From Dyadobacter arcticus (GTDB taxonomy: Bacteria; Bacteroidota; Bacteroidia; Cytophagales; Spirosomataceae): a stretch of 64,000 bases of DNA. Shown in pieces: positions 33,642 to 42,361 of the stretch. Position 1 is the stretch's first letter. Each line of letters begins with the position of its first letter. The translations under genes and the position numbers were made by a program. A model generated the notes under the pieces. That model did no database searches and was not told where the DNA came from. It saw only the letters and a list, made by a program, of their open reading frames with translations. The stretch spans positions 992,001 through 1,056,000 of the forward strand of contig NZ_JAASQJ010000001.1 of NCBI RefSeq assembly GCF_011762185.1, given 5' to 3'.

Positions 33642-34349
33642 TCAGAACAACTTCAATCCCAAGGTCACCTGCCATGAACTAACTTTTTGTTTCACATTGC
33701 CATCGCCCGGGCCGCTTGTTTCGAAAGATGCCAGATTTGTAAAGGAGCCTTCTTTCCTTACGTCTAGACTAAAACTTCCAAGATCAAGTCCTGCTCCAAG
33801 CTGATAACCGAAAGTAGCCTGGGACATGGCATTATTAAGATCCGATGTGTAGTATTTGAAAGCATCCCGTAATCTTTGGTTATTTCCAATGCGGAATGAA
33901 GTAACAGGACCGGCAAGGATACGGAGAGGTCCGCCTTTCAAACCAATGAGAAGAGGCACATCAATATTGCTGTACTTAATGTTTACCGTTTTGGTAACCG
34001 GTTGCTCCTGATCTGTCTGAATAATTTCAAAAGAGCCTCCTTTGGTCGAAACCAGTACTTCGGGCTGAATAAATAATGTCCTTCCAAATCTTGCATAAAT
34101 TCCACCCACGGCCCCCGTTCTGGTATTAAAGCTCTGCCTCAAATTATCCTTTACTTCCTTTCCATCGTAACCCAGGTATGGGTTTCCAGCGTCATCATAC
34201 CTTGTCGTAAAAACATCTCCCATTGTCAGGCGTGACAAGTTAACCCCGCCTTTGATACCAAACGCAAAACCTTTTTTCTGTGCCTGAACTGTTGTGAATG
34301 CAAATGTGCATAACAAGCAGATACAGGCTACTTTTGTCAGGATGTTCAT
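33642..34349 (-). CDS. Outer-membrane beta-barrel protein (PorT/OMP_b-brl_2 type)
   Basis: 235 residues from the ATG at 34349; the frame is open to 34433 but this Met starts a signal peptide (MNILTKVACICLLCTFAFTT..., cut after VQAQ). Then FAFGIKGGVNLSRLTMG, RTGAVGGIYARFGRTLFIQP, DVPLLIGLKGGPLRILAG, FGYQLGAGLDLGSFSLDVR and WQVTLGLKLF at the C-terminus, a typical outer-membrane beta-barrel of 8-10 strands ending in Phe. Similar to PorT-like/OMP_b-brl_2 proteins, function not predictable. Stop abuts the GAATGAGT hairpin. Confidence 0.85.
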   Translation of the reverse strand: MNILTKVACICLLCTFAFTTVQAQKKGFAFGIKGGVNLSRLTMGDVFTTRYDDAGNPYLGYDGKEVKDNLRQSFNTRTGAVGGIYARFGRTLFIQPEVLVSTKGGSFEIIQTDQEQPVTKTVNIKYSNIDVPLLIGLKGGPLRILAGPVTSFRIGNNQRLRDAFKYYTSDLNNAMSQATFGYQLGAGLDLGSFSLDVRKEGSFTNLASFETSGPGDGNVKQKVSSWQVTLGLKLF

Positions 34350-34515
34350 GGATAATATAATTTTTTTAGTAAAACCGGTTAATAACGCGAAAACACAAAA
34401 AACGGTACCTAGCCAATATTTTTTTTGATTCAATGGTTGAAACGTACAAATCTTTGAATAAATAGCGGGTTAATCCTGTTAACACCAGGAATATATAAAT
34501 TAGATTTTTCTTCTT

Positions 34516-35889
34516 ATGGCCAAAGCCAAGAGCGCTTATTTTTGCCAGGAATGCGGATACAATTCACCAAAATGGGTGGGAAAATGTCCTTCGTGCGGGG
34601 AATGGAATACTTTCGTTCAGGAAGTTATTGAAAAAGAGGATAAGAATACAGCGGTCACCTGGAAATCGGTTAACCTGGCCAGCCGTCCGCGGTCCATTGC
34701 TGAAATTGAATATCAGAATGAACCACGGATCAGGACCTTCGACGAGGAACTGAATCGTGTGCTGGGTGGAGGCATCGTGCAAGGATCCCTGATTTTAATT
34801 GGTGGTGAGCCTGGAATTGGAAAGTCGACGCTGATGCTGCAAATCGCATTGACACTTTCTAATAAAAGGGTGCTTTATGTTTCCGGAGAGGAATCGGATC
34901 AGCAGATTAAGATGCGAGCGGAGAGGATGTCGTCCAAAAGCGACAATTGTTACATTTTGACAGAAACCCATACCCAGAACATTTTCAGGCAGATCGAAGA
35001 TTTCAAGCCTGAAATCTTGATTGTGGATTCAATTCAGACCATGCAATCCGCTTATATCGAATCGGGTGCTGGCAGTGTTTCACAGGTTAGGGAATGTACC
35101 GCTGAGTTTATGAAGTATGCAAAAGAAATGGGTGTTCCTGTTTTTTTAATCGGTCATATTACTAAAGATGGCTCACTTGCTGGCCCCAAAGTGTTGGAAC
35201 ACATGGTGGACACGGTTTTGCAGTTTGAAGGTGACAGGCATAATACGTACAGGATTTTGAGGACCATGAAGAACCGATTTGGAAGTACTTCTGAATTGGG
35301 AATTTATGAAATGCTTGGCTCAGGGCTTCGGCAGGTTAGTAACCCTTCCGAAATCCTGATTTCGCAGCGCGACGAACCGGTGAGCGGTATTGCAATCGGT
35401 TCCATGATGGAAGGAAACAGGCCTTTGCTAGTCGAAATTCAATCATTGGTGAGTGTAGCTAATTATGGAACCCCGCAACGGAGCAGTACTGGTTTTGATG
35501 CAAAGCGCCTGCAAATGTTACTGGCCGTACTCGAAAAACGCGGCGGTTTTAAATTGGGTGTCCAGGATGTTTTTCTGAATGTGGCTGGTGGTTTGAAAGT
35601 CGAAGATCCTGCCATTGATCTTGCTGTAATTGCATCCATCGTATCTTCTTATGAAGATAAATTTATTTCTCCCTCTGCTTGTTTTGCGGCAGAAGTGGGG
35701 CTTGGAGGCGAGGTTCGGGCAGTCAACCGGATTGAAAACCGAATTTCGGAATCTGAGAAACTTGGATTTAAACAAATCTACATTTCCAAGTACAATAGCA
35801 AAGGGCTGGATCTGAAAAGAGCAAAAATTGAAGTAATTCCCGTCGCGCACCTCGATCAGCTATTTATGTCTTTGTTCCTGAATCAATAA
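34516..35889 (+). CDS. radA: DNA repair protein RadA
   Basis: 457 residues. N-terminal zinc finger with Cys10, Cys13, Cys24 and Cys27, RecA-like ATPase with Walker A GGEPGIGKST at 96-105, KNRFGSTSELG (the RadA-specific motif), and a Lon-protease-like C-terminal domain (GLKVEDPAIDLAVIASIVSS). Promotes branch migration during recombination repair. Divergent from the outer-membrane barrel gene across 166 bases. Complete and normal length. Confidence 0.97.
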   Translation: MAKAKSAYFCQECGYNSPKWVGKCPSCGEWNTFVQEVIEKEDKNTAVTWKSVNLASRPRSIAEIEYQNEPRIRTFDEELNRVLGGGIVQGSLILIGGEPGIGKSTLMLQIALTLSNKRVLYVSGEESDQQIKMRAERMSSKSDNCYILTETHTQNIFRQIEDFKPEILIVDSIQTMQSAYIESGAGSVSQVRECTAEFMKYAKEMGVPVFLIGHITKDGSLAGPKVLEHMVDTVLQFEGDRHNTYRILRTMKNRFGSTSELGIYEMLGSGLRQVSNPSEILISQRDEPVSGIAIGSMMEGNRPLLVEIQSLVSVANYGTPQRSSTGFDAKRLQMLLAVLEKRGGFKLGVQDVFLNVAGGLKVEDPAIDLAVIASIVSSYEDKFISPSACFAAEVGLGGEVRAVNRIENRISESEKLGFKQIYISKYNSKGLDLKRAKIEVIPVAHLDQLFMSLFLNQ

Positions 35890-35907
35890 GCGTTTTTCTA
35901 AATACCC

Positions 35908-37059
35908 TCAATATTTCGCGTAAAAATTTTGCAACTTACTCGTAAGTCTCTCATAAATAGGCTTACTAAATTCGATGAAAAGTTGTTGAGGATCGGGTGG
36001 CAGCAATTCCTGGCTTTTGCATTTCCTCAACTGGGCAGCAGTAAGGGCGCGTTCATCCCCATTGTAATTCGCCCATTCGCACATCCAATTATACTCTCCG
36101 TTGAATTTCTCGCGGTTCACAATCTGCTTTGATTTGAAATCAGAAATCTGCATGTCCAACAACCCTCCGGAACGAACCGTTTTCCGGGTTTGGGTAAGCT
36201 TTGCAGTCACTTTTCCATAAACCGGGACCTTCGATCTACCCACAAATTTTTCGCCAACTTTTACGGTATCCTTGCTGATTACTGTCTCCGTATTTTTTTC
36301 AATTAATATCTGCCCTACCACAAAATCGTCAAATTGGAGGGTTATTATATGATCCGGCTGTAATTTGAGTTTTGCGGCTTCATCGGGCATGTAAAATCTG
36401 ACAAACTTATTAAGGCGTTTGTTCGTCTGCAGGTATTCATTCACCCGATCCTGAAAATATTCATTACTCAGCTGATACCTCTTGGAAGTGACGAGAACCT
36501 GCTCAACGACAACTTTGAATGAAGCAATTTCATAAGCGAGGTCTATTTTCTTTTGCACCTGTTCGAAATGCGGTATCAACGTATTTACTCGCTCGAAGTA
36601 CTCATACGATTTTCTGGCGTTTTCCCGATCACCAATGCTCAGCAAATTCTCGGCTTCCTTATAGCGCACATTGGCAGCATTATGCCTCGCTATTTTCTCT
36701 TCTTTTTCAAAATTCTGAGGCGTTACAATTCTTGCACAGGCGTTGCATTGAGCAATAACATTATAAAGTTTATTGATCAGAATGTAGGATTCGAGCTGTG
36801 GCTCCCATTTGAAGAGGTCTTCAGATGACTGGGCCCTTTTGATATCGTCCTGATGTTGCGAAAGCGCGAGAGGATAGGCTTGCTTGAGTGCTTCTATGGA
36901 CGAAGAATGTCCGGAGTTATTTTTAAGCTTATCAACAGCCCGAAATACCGAATTGTCAAAATCCCCTTTCTTGAGAGATTTTTCTGCTGATTTACAACCA
37001 GCTAGGTATAAAATAATTACGGAGAAGAAGAAAATGAATTTTAGGAATTCTTTCATCAT
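35908..37059 (-). CDS. Lipoprotein of unknown function
   Basis: 383 residues from the ATG at 37059 (another at 37056; frame open to 37095). Lipobox YLAGC with Cys22. The body is helical, with repeated Ala/Glu/Leu helices such as ARKSYEYFERVNTLIPHFEQ, resembling TPR-like solenoids, and a C-terminal beta part (KVPVYGKVTAKLTQTRKTV). No named domain recognised. Starts 50 bases after the DUF58 stop and is probably in the same operon as RlpA and DUF58, so an envelope role is plausible. Confidence 0.75.
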   Translation of the reverse strand: MMKEFLKFIFFFSVIILYLAGCKSAEKSLKKGDFDNSVFRAVDKLKNNSGHSSSIEALKQAYPLALSQHQDDIKRAQSSEDLFKWEPQLESYILINKLYNVIAQCNACARIVTPQNFEKEEKIARHNAANVRYKEAENLLSIGDRENARKSYEYFERVNTLIPHFEQVQKKIDLAYEIASFKVVVEQVLVTSKRYQLSNEYFQDRVNEYLQTNKRLNKFVRFYMPDEAAKLKLQPDHIITLQFDDFVVGQILIEKNTETVISKDTVKVGEKFVGRSKVPVYGKVTAKLTQTRKTVRSGGLLDMQISDFKSKQIVNREKFNGEYNWMCEWANYNGDERALTAAQLRKCKSQELLPPDPQQLFIEFSKPIYERLTSKLQNFYAKY

Positions 37060-37108
37060 ATGATAGCTGAGTCGTATAGAGGATCTTGCCACCAAATTTC
37101 TAAAAAAA

Positions 37109-38023
37109 TTACCTCATTTTTGAATGTTTTACCAAATAGGCCATCAGAATAGGATCAAAACCTTTTGCAATATCTGCCTCGATAAAATCGATTTTATACT
37201 GACCGCATTTGAGTTTTAGCTTTTGATAAAAATCGCTGACAAACTCTTTGTAGGATTCCCTCACTTGATCGGGCTGTACTTTGATTTTCTCGCCGGTTTC
37301 GAGATCGATGAATTCATAAGGGCGGTTTTCAAATGCAAAGTCTTCCTCCGTTTTTCGGTCGGTAACATGGAATAACAGCACTTCATGAAGATTGTGACGA
37401 AGATGTTGCAGGGATGAGAAGATTTTGTCGGCTTCTTCAAGATTATCAAACATATCACTAAAAATGACAACCAGCGATCGCTTATGTATTTTCTCAGCTA
37501 TTTGATGGAGCACGTCCGAAACGGAGGTTTTTGAAAGCGGCCGTTTGCTTTCCAACTGGTTTTCCAGTTCGAGCATAATCTTGTGAACATGCGAAGGAGT
37601 TGACTTAACTGCAGTTTGAACTTCAATATTTTCGGCAAAGGTGCAAAGGCTTACTGCGTCTTTTTGCCTCTGAAGCAGGTAGGTAATGCTTGCCGCAGCC
37701 ATAACACTGAAAGTCATTTTGCCATTATTTTCTTCCGGATAATACATGGAAGATGAAGTATCCAGGAGGATATGGCAGCGAAGATTGGTTTCTTCTTCGT
37801 AACGTTTCACATAAAGGCGATCCGTTTTGGCAAAAACTTTCCAATCAATATTTCTTGTAGATTCCCCAGTATTATAGAGCTGATGTTCAGCAAATTCCAC
37901 TGAAAAACCGTGGAACGGGGATTTGTGTAAGCCAGTTATAAAACCTTCAACAAGTTGTTTTGCAAGAAATTCAAGATTACCGAACTCCCTAACCTTTGCT
38001 AAATCGAGTTGACGGTTACTCAT
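37109..38023 (-). CDS. DUF58 domain protein (von Willebrand-like)
   Basis: 304 residues. DUF58 hallmarks are STRNIDWKVFAKTDRLYVKR and a MIDAS-like HILLDTSSSMYYP (DxSxS), with a Rossmann-like vWFA fold to the end (SLVVIFSDMFDNLEEADK). DUF58 proteins often work with MoxR-type AAA ATPases in envelope or chaperone tasks; no MoxR gene is in the window. Stop is 50 bases from the following lipoprotein and start is 15 bases from the RlpA stop. Confidence 0.9.
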   Translation of the reverse strand: MSNRQLDLAKVREFGNLEFLAKQLVEGFITGLHKSPFHGFSVEFAEHQLYNTGESTRNIDWKVFAKTDRLYVKRYEEETNLRCHILLDTSSSMYYPEENNGKMTFSVMAAASITYLLQRQKDAVSLCTFAENIEVQTAVKSTPSHVHKIMLELENQLESKRPLSKTSVSDVLHQIAEKIHKRSLVVIFSDMFDNLEEADKIFSSLQHLRHNLHEVLLFHVTDRKTEEDFAFENRPYEFIDLETGEKIKVQPDQVRESYKEFVSDFYQKLKLKCGQYKIDFIEADIAKGFDPILMAYLVKHSKMR

Positions 38024-38038
38024 TGAATATGTTATTTG

Positions 38039-38491
38039 CTATTCGTTGCTTCGCATTGATATTACTTTGCCGGATTTTGGGTCAATTTCTTCGTTGGATT
38101 CCAGCAGGACCATCCCCTCCATGCCTACCACTCTCACAGATACATTAGCGACGCCTCTTGCAATGATTCCTAAAAGCCTGGCCGCCTCGTTACTTAAATC
38201 TATAATTCTGTTTTTAGAGAAAGGGCCACGATCATTTACTCTCACAATTACCTTTTCATCGTTCAGCAGATTCGTTATTTCAAGCATCGTGTTGAGCGGA
38301 TAACTTCTGTGAGCAGCAAGGAGTTCGGAACTTTTATGCACTTCACCAAAGGAAGTTTTTCTGCCATTAAACCGGTTTGCATAATAGGAAGCATTTCCGG
38401 TTTCTGTTTTGCCCAACTTGACCTGAGCGAATGCGTCTGGTCCGGCGGCGAAAGCTAATATGATAAGAATCAGAATCCGATGATAAGTCAT
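38039..38491 (-). CDS. rlpA: RlpA-like septal/periplasmic protein
   Basis: 150 residues. Signal peptide (MTYHRILILIILAFAAGPDA..., cut near FAQ). The double-psi beta-barrel region GNASYYANRFNGRKTSFGE with VIVRVNDRGPFSKNRIIDLS is the RlpA hallmark. RlpA proteins are outer-membrane or septal ring lytic transglycosylases that cleave denuded glycan strands; this one is short and lacks the SPOR domain. Upstream of DUF58 in the same direction. Confidence 0.85.
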   Translation of the reverse strand: MTYHRILILIILAFAAGPDAFAQVKLGKTETGNASYYANRFNGRKTSFGEVHKSSELLAAHRSYPLNTMLEITNLLNDEKVIVRVNDRGPFSKNRIIDLSNEAARLLGIIARGVANVSVRVVGMEGMVLLESNEEIDPKSGKVISMRSNE

Positions 38492-38697
38492 ATCTCAGGA
38501 TTTAGGTGGAACATTACAGGGATTAAATGCCCTGTTTTATCTACTACAATTAACGGGATTCGTAGGAATTTGAAAACCCGGGAACTTCAAAAGTAATACA
38601 AAAAATGTAAAAAAGAATAAAAGTCTGAGTTATAGTAGAAACGAGATATAAAAACATAGAGGTCAATGCGAACAAATTGCTAATATGCTGTGGTTTT

Positions 38698-38726
38698 TTT
38701 GATAGCAGCAATAAACTTTATATTTT
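38698..38726 (+). promoter_or_regulatory. Candidate promoter of the DUF3276 gene
   Basis: TTTG at 38698-38701 and TATATTTT at 38719-38726 (7 of 8 to TAnnTTTG) with a 17-base spacer. Transcription would start near 38733 and the GTG start lies about 25 bases downstream, which supports the short start. Confidence 0.45.
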
Positions 38727-38757
38727 AGCGTTTGGAAACCTATTTAAACTAAACATA

Positions 38758-39081
38758 GTGGAAGACAGAGAGCAAATCTACTCCAAAAGGGTCAGGGCAG
38801 GAAAAAGGACTTACTTCTTCGATGTTCGCTCTACGCGATCCAACGACTATTATCTTACCATTACAGAAAGCCGTCGCCATCCGCAGGGAGACGGATTTAC
38901 GTATGAAAAACACAAAATGTTTTTGTACAAAGAGGACTTTGATAAATTCGTTGATGCTTTGAAGGAGGCTGTGGATCACGTGAAAACAGAACTGATGCCG
39001 GAAGTTGACTTTTCTCAGTTTGAAACCAAGGTCGAAGAGGTTGACGTGGTAGTGGGGGAGTCGGACCTGAAATGGGATTAA
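38758..39081 (+). CDS. DUF3276 (PUR-alpha-like nucleic-acid-binding) protein
   Basis: 107 residues from a GTG at 38758 (a longer frame from TTG 38677 has a poor N-terminus and begins before the promoter). The sequence VEDREQIYSKRVRAGKRTYF followed by DVRSTRSNDYYLTITESRR and the FTYEKHKMFLYKEDFDKF strand-helix pair is the PUR-alpha/DUF3276 domain, a single-stranded DNA/RNA-binding fold. Small, abundant protein family in Bacteroidota; role in vivo unclear. A terminator follows at 39097-39130. Confidence 0.9.
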   Translation: MEDREQIYSKRVRAGKRTYFFDVRSTRSNDYYLTITESRRHPQGDGFTYEKHKMFLYKEDFDKFVDALKEAVDHVKTELMPEVDFSQFETKVEEVDVVVGESDLKWD

Positions 39082-39096
39082 TAATACGATGCTGAT

Positions 39097-39130
39097 AAAA
39101 GAGCCTTTGTAATCTATTACGAGGGCTTTT
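39097..39130 (+). terminator. Terminator of the DUF3276 gene
   Basis: Imperfect stem AAAAGAGCCTTTGTAAT / ATTACGAGGGCTTTT followed by GGTTTTTG. Starts 16 bases after the stop. Confidence 0.6.
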
Positions 39131-39239
39131 GGTTTTTGTGTCCGCTAAATGGTAATTTTGCAAAAAATATCCTTAGCAGAAAGTAGTTCTTTGTTTGAAA
39201 GAGAAGAATGCCCTGCTATTCACTGCATACTTCTTATAT

Positions 39240-40340
39240 ATGAGTCTTCAATGTGGGATCGTTGGATTGCCAAACGTAGGTAAATCCACTCTCTTTAATG
39301 CTATTTCTACCGGCAAAGCCGAAGCTGCCAATTACCCTTTTTGTACCATTGAACCGAATGTAGGTGTTGTGACCGTCCCGGACGAACGTCTCGACATTCT
39401 GACCGGCCTGGTCAACCCGCAAAAAGTAATTCCAACCATCATTGAATTTGTAGATATTGCTGGCCTCGTTAAAGGTGCGAGTCAGGGTGCGGGCCTTGGT
39501 AACAAGTTTCTTGCTAATATTCGCGAAGTCGATGCCATCGTGCATGTGGTACGTTGCTTCCAGGATGATAATGTCGTTCATGTTGAAGGACGTGTTGATC
39601 CTGTTTTTGATAAAGAAATCATCGATGCCGAACTGCAATTGAAAGACCTTGAATCGGTTGACAAAAAAATCCAGAAAACTGAGAAAGGTGCCAGAGCTGG
39701 CGATGCAAAAGCCAAAGCCGAACTCGAATGGCTCAAAAAATATAAGTCGACATTAGAATCGGGCATGAATGCGAGAAGCCTGGAAATTGATGAGGAAACC
39801 AAGGAATCCGTTATTGGTGATTTGCAGTTACTGACTGCGAAACCTGTATTATATGTAGCCAATGTGGATGAAGATTCGATGCTGACAGGCAATGAATATT
39901 CAAACAAGTTAAGAGATACCGTAAAGCTGGAAGGTGCGGAAGTAATCATCCTGTGTGCTGCCATAGAATCCCAGATATCAGAAATTGAAGATCCGGAAGA
40001 GCACGAAATGTTTCTAGGCGAATATGGCCTTAAAGAATCAGGGTTGAGCAAATTGATCAAAGCGTCTTATTCTCTCTTAAACCTAATCACCTATTTTACC
40101 GCAGGCGTGAAGGAGGTAAAAGCATGGACAATTGTAAAAGGCTGGAAGGCTCCCCAGGCCGCAGGTGTCATCCATAGCGATTTTGAAAAAGGATTTATTC
40201 GTGCAGAGGTAATCAAAATTGCTGATTATGAGCAATATAAGACTGAGGCCGGTGTGAAAGAAGTAGGGAAAATGGCTGTGGAAGGAAAGGAATACACGGT
40301 TGCCGATGGCGATATTATGCATTTCAGATTCAATGTCTGA
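39240..40340 (+). CDS. ychF: Redox-regulated GTPase/ATPase YchF (Obg family)
   Basis: 366 residues. The ATG directly precedes the P-loop start [17 protein letters not shown]; a longer frame from 39195 adds a non-conserved extension. G motifs [26 protein letters not shown], then NVDED in place of the usual NKxD (the YchF trait giving ATP over GTP), and a C-terminal TGS domain ([20 protein letters not shown]). It binds ribosomes and modulates stress response. Stops 0-2 bases from the convergent plug gene's stop. Confidence 0.95.
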   Translation: MSLQCGIVGLPNVGKSTLFNAISTGKAEAANYPFCTIEPNVGVVTVPDERLDILTGLVNPQKVIPTIIEFVDIAGLVKGASQGAGLGNKFLANIREVDAIVHVVRCFQDDNVVHVEGRVDPVFDKEIIDAELQLKDLESVDKKIQKTEKGARAGDAKAKAELEWLKKYKSTLESGMNARSLEIDEETKESVIGDLQLLTAKPVLYVANVDEDSMLTGNEYSNKLRDTVKLEGAEVIILCAAIESQISEIEDPEEHEMFLGEYGLKESGLSKLIKASYSLLNLITYFTAGVKEVKAWTIVKGWKAPQAAGVIHSDFEKGFIRAEVIKIADYEQYKTEAGVKEVGKMAVEGKEYTVADGDIMHFRFNV

Positions 40341-41621
40341 TTAACGTCTTCTGTTCCATTCCACCGTTCGGTACCCGACTAAAAGATCAGCCCTCCCTGC
40401 CGGCGGGCGGTGGTATACCAATATATCATAATCATTTTCAGTCGCGCTGTAATTTCCTTCAATAAATGCCTCGTCCGGCGTCTTATCACCCCAGACAACC
40501 AGATAATCGTAGTTAATTACTCCCTGTTTGATCAGGATTTCCACTTCGTATGATTTAGTATCCAAGTTATAGGTCATACGGTTCCGGTCATTGAGCTGCC
40601 AGAGGTTGAATGCTCCATTCACGTAGAAGGTAGCGTCTGGGTTTTCTTCCGTTTTTAGTGTGAATGTTATGGGTGTATAATCTGCCTCAACGCTTCCACG
40701 GCCGGATTCCCGCTGATCTACAATGTACTGGCCATTAAAATCGTCAATTTGTATATAAGCACCTGCAGCCCGGGTCTTATCAGGGAATAACATGAGGCGC
40801 GTAAATTCGTCTGATCTTTCTATTTCATTGATACCATAACCCCGGCCAGATAATGTTCTGCTGTCGAAATAACGGTATTCATTTCCGCCAGGGAATGTGT
40901 TTTCAAGATCAAAAAATGTGTATTCCAATACCTGATCGAAGGGTTTTACATTCGTGGGTTTGAAACCGGATTTGCTCTGATCCCAACGAAAATTTTTACG
41001 CATGACCACTTTCAGATCCGTCTGGGGAGCATTAAGGGGATATCCTTTGTAACTGATAGAAAAATCAATTTGCTGATCGGAAAACTGTTGCTGGATACCT
41101 TGTGAAAAACGGGCTTTTGCATCAATGCTGACCCGTGATTCGTAAAGCATAAATCTTCTGCTCAGGATCAATTTTCGGTCACGGTCTGAATAAACATAAA
41201 TCACATAATTGCCCGAAATTTTCACCTTAGGTATTTCAAAACGATAGTGAAAGTAGGGGACTTTGGTGCTGAATGATTGGTCGTACCTGCTGATCGGATA
41301 TTCATTGAATTCAAAAGTAAATTCAATGTCATTCAGATTCGACTTAGTCCAATCCGCATTGCAATGGACAATTTTGGCCCGGTATCCATCAAATTGACCG
41401 GAAAGATCGTCGAATTCAAGTACAAAAGGCGATTGACCTTGGAGCGGCTTTATAGGCGGGGTGAGTAATCGGGTTGGGGTTTCGGGATCATCCAGGCCAG
41501 GATATAAAAGCACAGTCCTAATTTTTTCATTATATATAAAATCTTCCAGACGAAGATTTTGCGGCTGCGCATATGCGCGTACCAAGCCTAAAAAGAAAGT
41601 TATCAGAAGTAATAATCGCAT
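40341..41621 (-). CDS. Type IX secretion system plug protein (DUF5103)
   Basis: 426 residues. Signal peptide (MRLLLLITFFLGLVRAYAQ), then RLEDFIYNEKIRTVLLYPG, the DDLSGQFDGYRAKIVHCNA segment and a long run of beta-strands with FEFNEYPISRYDQSF and RFMLYESRVSIDAKARFSQG. This is the DUF5103 / T9SS plug family, a periplasmic protein that blocks the SprA translocon when it is not secreting. Other T9SS genes are not in the window. Stop abuts the YchF stop. Divergent from Uma2. Confidence 0.88.
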   Translation of the reverse strand: MRLLLLITFFLGLVRAYAQPQNLRLEDFIYNEKIRTVLLYPGLDDPETPTRLLTPPIKPLQGQSPFVLEFDDLSGQFDGYRAKIVHCNADWTKSNLNDIEFTFEFNEYPISRYDQSFSTKVPYFHYRFEIPKVKISGNYVIYVYSDRDRKLILSRRFMLYESRVSIDAKARFSQGIQQQFSDQQIDFSISYKGYPLNAPQTDLKVVMRKNFRWDQSKSGFKPTNVKPFDQVLEYTFFDLENTFPGGNEYRYFDSRTLSGRGYGINEIERSDEFTRLMLFPDKTRAAGAYIQIDDFNGQYIVDQRESGRGSVEADYTPITFTLKTEENPDATFYVNGAFNLWQLNDRNRMTYNLDTKSYEVEILIKQGVINYDYLVVWGDKTPDEAFIEGNYSATENDYDILVYHRPPAGRADLLVGYRTVEWNRRR

Positions 41622-41725
41622 TGCAAATTTTTAAAAATAGTAACGTTACTTTCTATCCCAAGGTACGTATAGTTAATAAAAGGTCTTTTGAACATTATTA
41701 ACTTATTTCTAACTTACACGTATCA

Positions 41726-42313
41726 ATGACAGCACAAACTATCAAAATGTATTCAGAAAAAGAGTATCTGGAACTGGAAAGAGAAGCCGACTACAAGAGC
41801 GAATACTATCGCGGTGAAATATTCGCGATGGCAGGTGCCGGGCACAATCACAATAGGATTGTGGAGAATTTGTCTATTGAAATAGGTACCTTTCTAAAAG
41901 GGAAAACTTGCCGGACTTTTTCGAGAGATATGCGGCTACATATTCCTGTAAATGGGCTTTACACTTATCCCGATCTGTTAGTAATCTGTGGCCAAAATCA
42001 ATTTCTTGATGATAAGGATGATACCATAGTCAATCCAACTGCCATTTTCGAAGTTCTCTCACCAAGTACTTCGGGTTACGACAGAGGAGCAAAATTCCAT
42101 TTCTACCGAAGCATTGAAACATTAAAGGATTTTGTGATGATAGATTCCTTGGCGGTTGCAGCAGAGGTTTATAGCAAAGCTCCAAATGGGATGTGGCAGT
42201 TGATGTCGGAGGCATACGATCTCGACGGAGCGATTGAGATTCCCAGCCTTGGATTATCCCTCGCGATGAAAGATATTTTTGCGCAAACCAATAATTTGAA
42301 GTCTATCAATTAA
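41726..42313 (+). CDS. Uma2 family (DUF820) endonuclease-like protein
   Basis: 195 residues. Uma2 motifs are YSEKEYLELEREADYKSEYY, GEIFAMAGAGHNHNRIVENL, TYPDLLVICG and IFEVLSPSTSGYDRG (the PD-(D/E)XK-type core with PD and ExL), ending LSLAMKDIF. Family proteins are of the restriction-endonuclease fold, widespread and mostly of unknown role. Complete length. Single gene closed by a bidirectional terminator. Confidence 0.9.
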   Translation: MTAQTIKMYSEKEYLELEREADYKSEYYRGEIFAMAGAGHNHNRIVENLSIEIGTFLKGKTCRTFSRDMRLHIPVNGLYTYPDLLVICGQNQFLDDKDDTIVNPTAIFEVLSPSTSGYDRGAKFHFYRSIETLKDFVMIDSLAVAAEVYSKAPNGMWQLMSEAYDLDGAIEIPSLGLSLAMKDIFAQTNNLKSIN

Positions 42314-42317
42314 AAAA

Positions 42318-42353
42318 GCGAAAGGGGGAAATCAATCGATTTCCCCCTTTCGC
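42318..42353. terminator. Bidirectional terminator between Uma2 and ABC-F genes
   Basis: Perfect 15-bp stem GCGAAAGGGGGAAAT / ATTTCCCCCTTTCGC, loop CAATCG. A-tract on the left and T-run on the right allow termination of both convergent transcripts. Confidence 0.85.
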
Positions 42354-42361
42354 TCTTACAA

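Noticed and set aside
38677-38757. Longer N-terminus for the DUF3276 protein from a TTG start
   Set aside because: The extra 27 residues are not typical of the family, and the candidate promoter lies inside this stretch.
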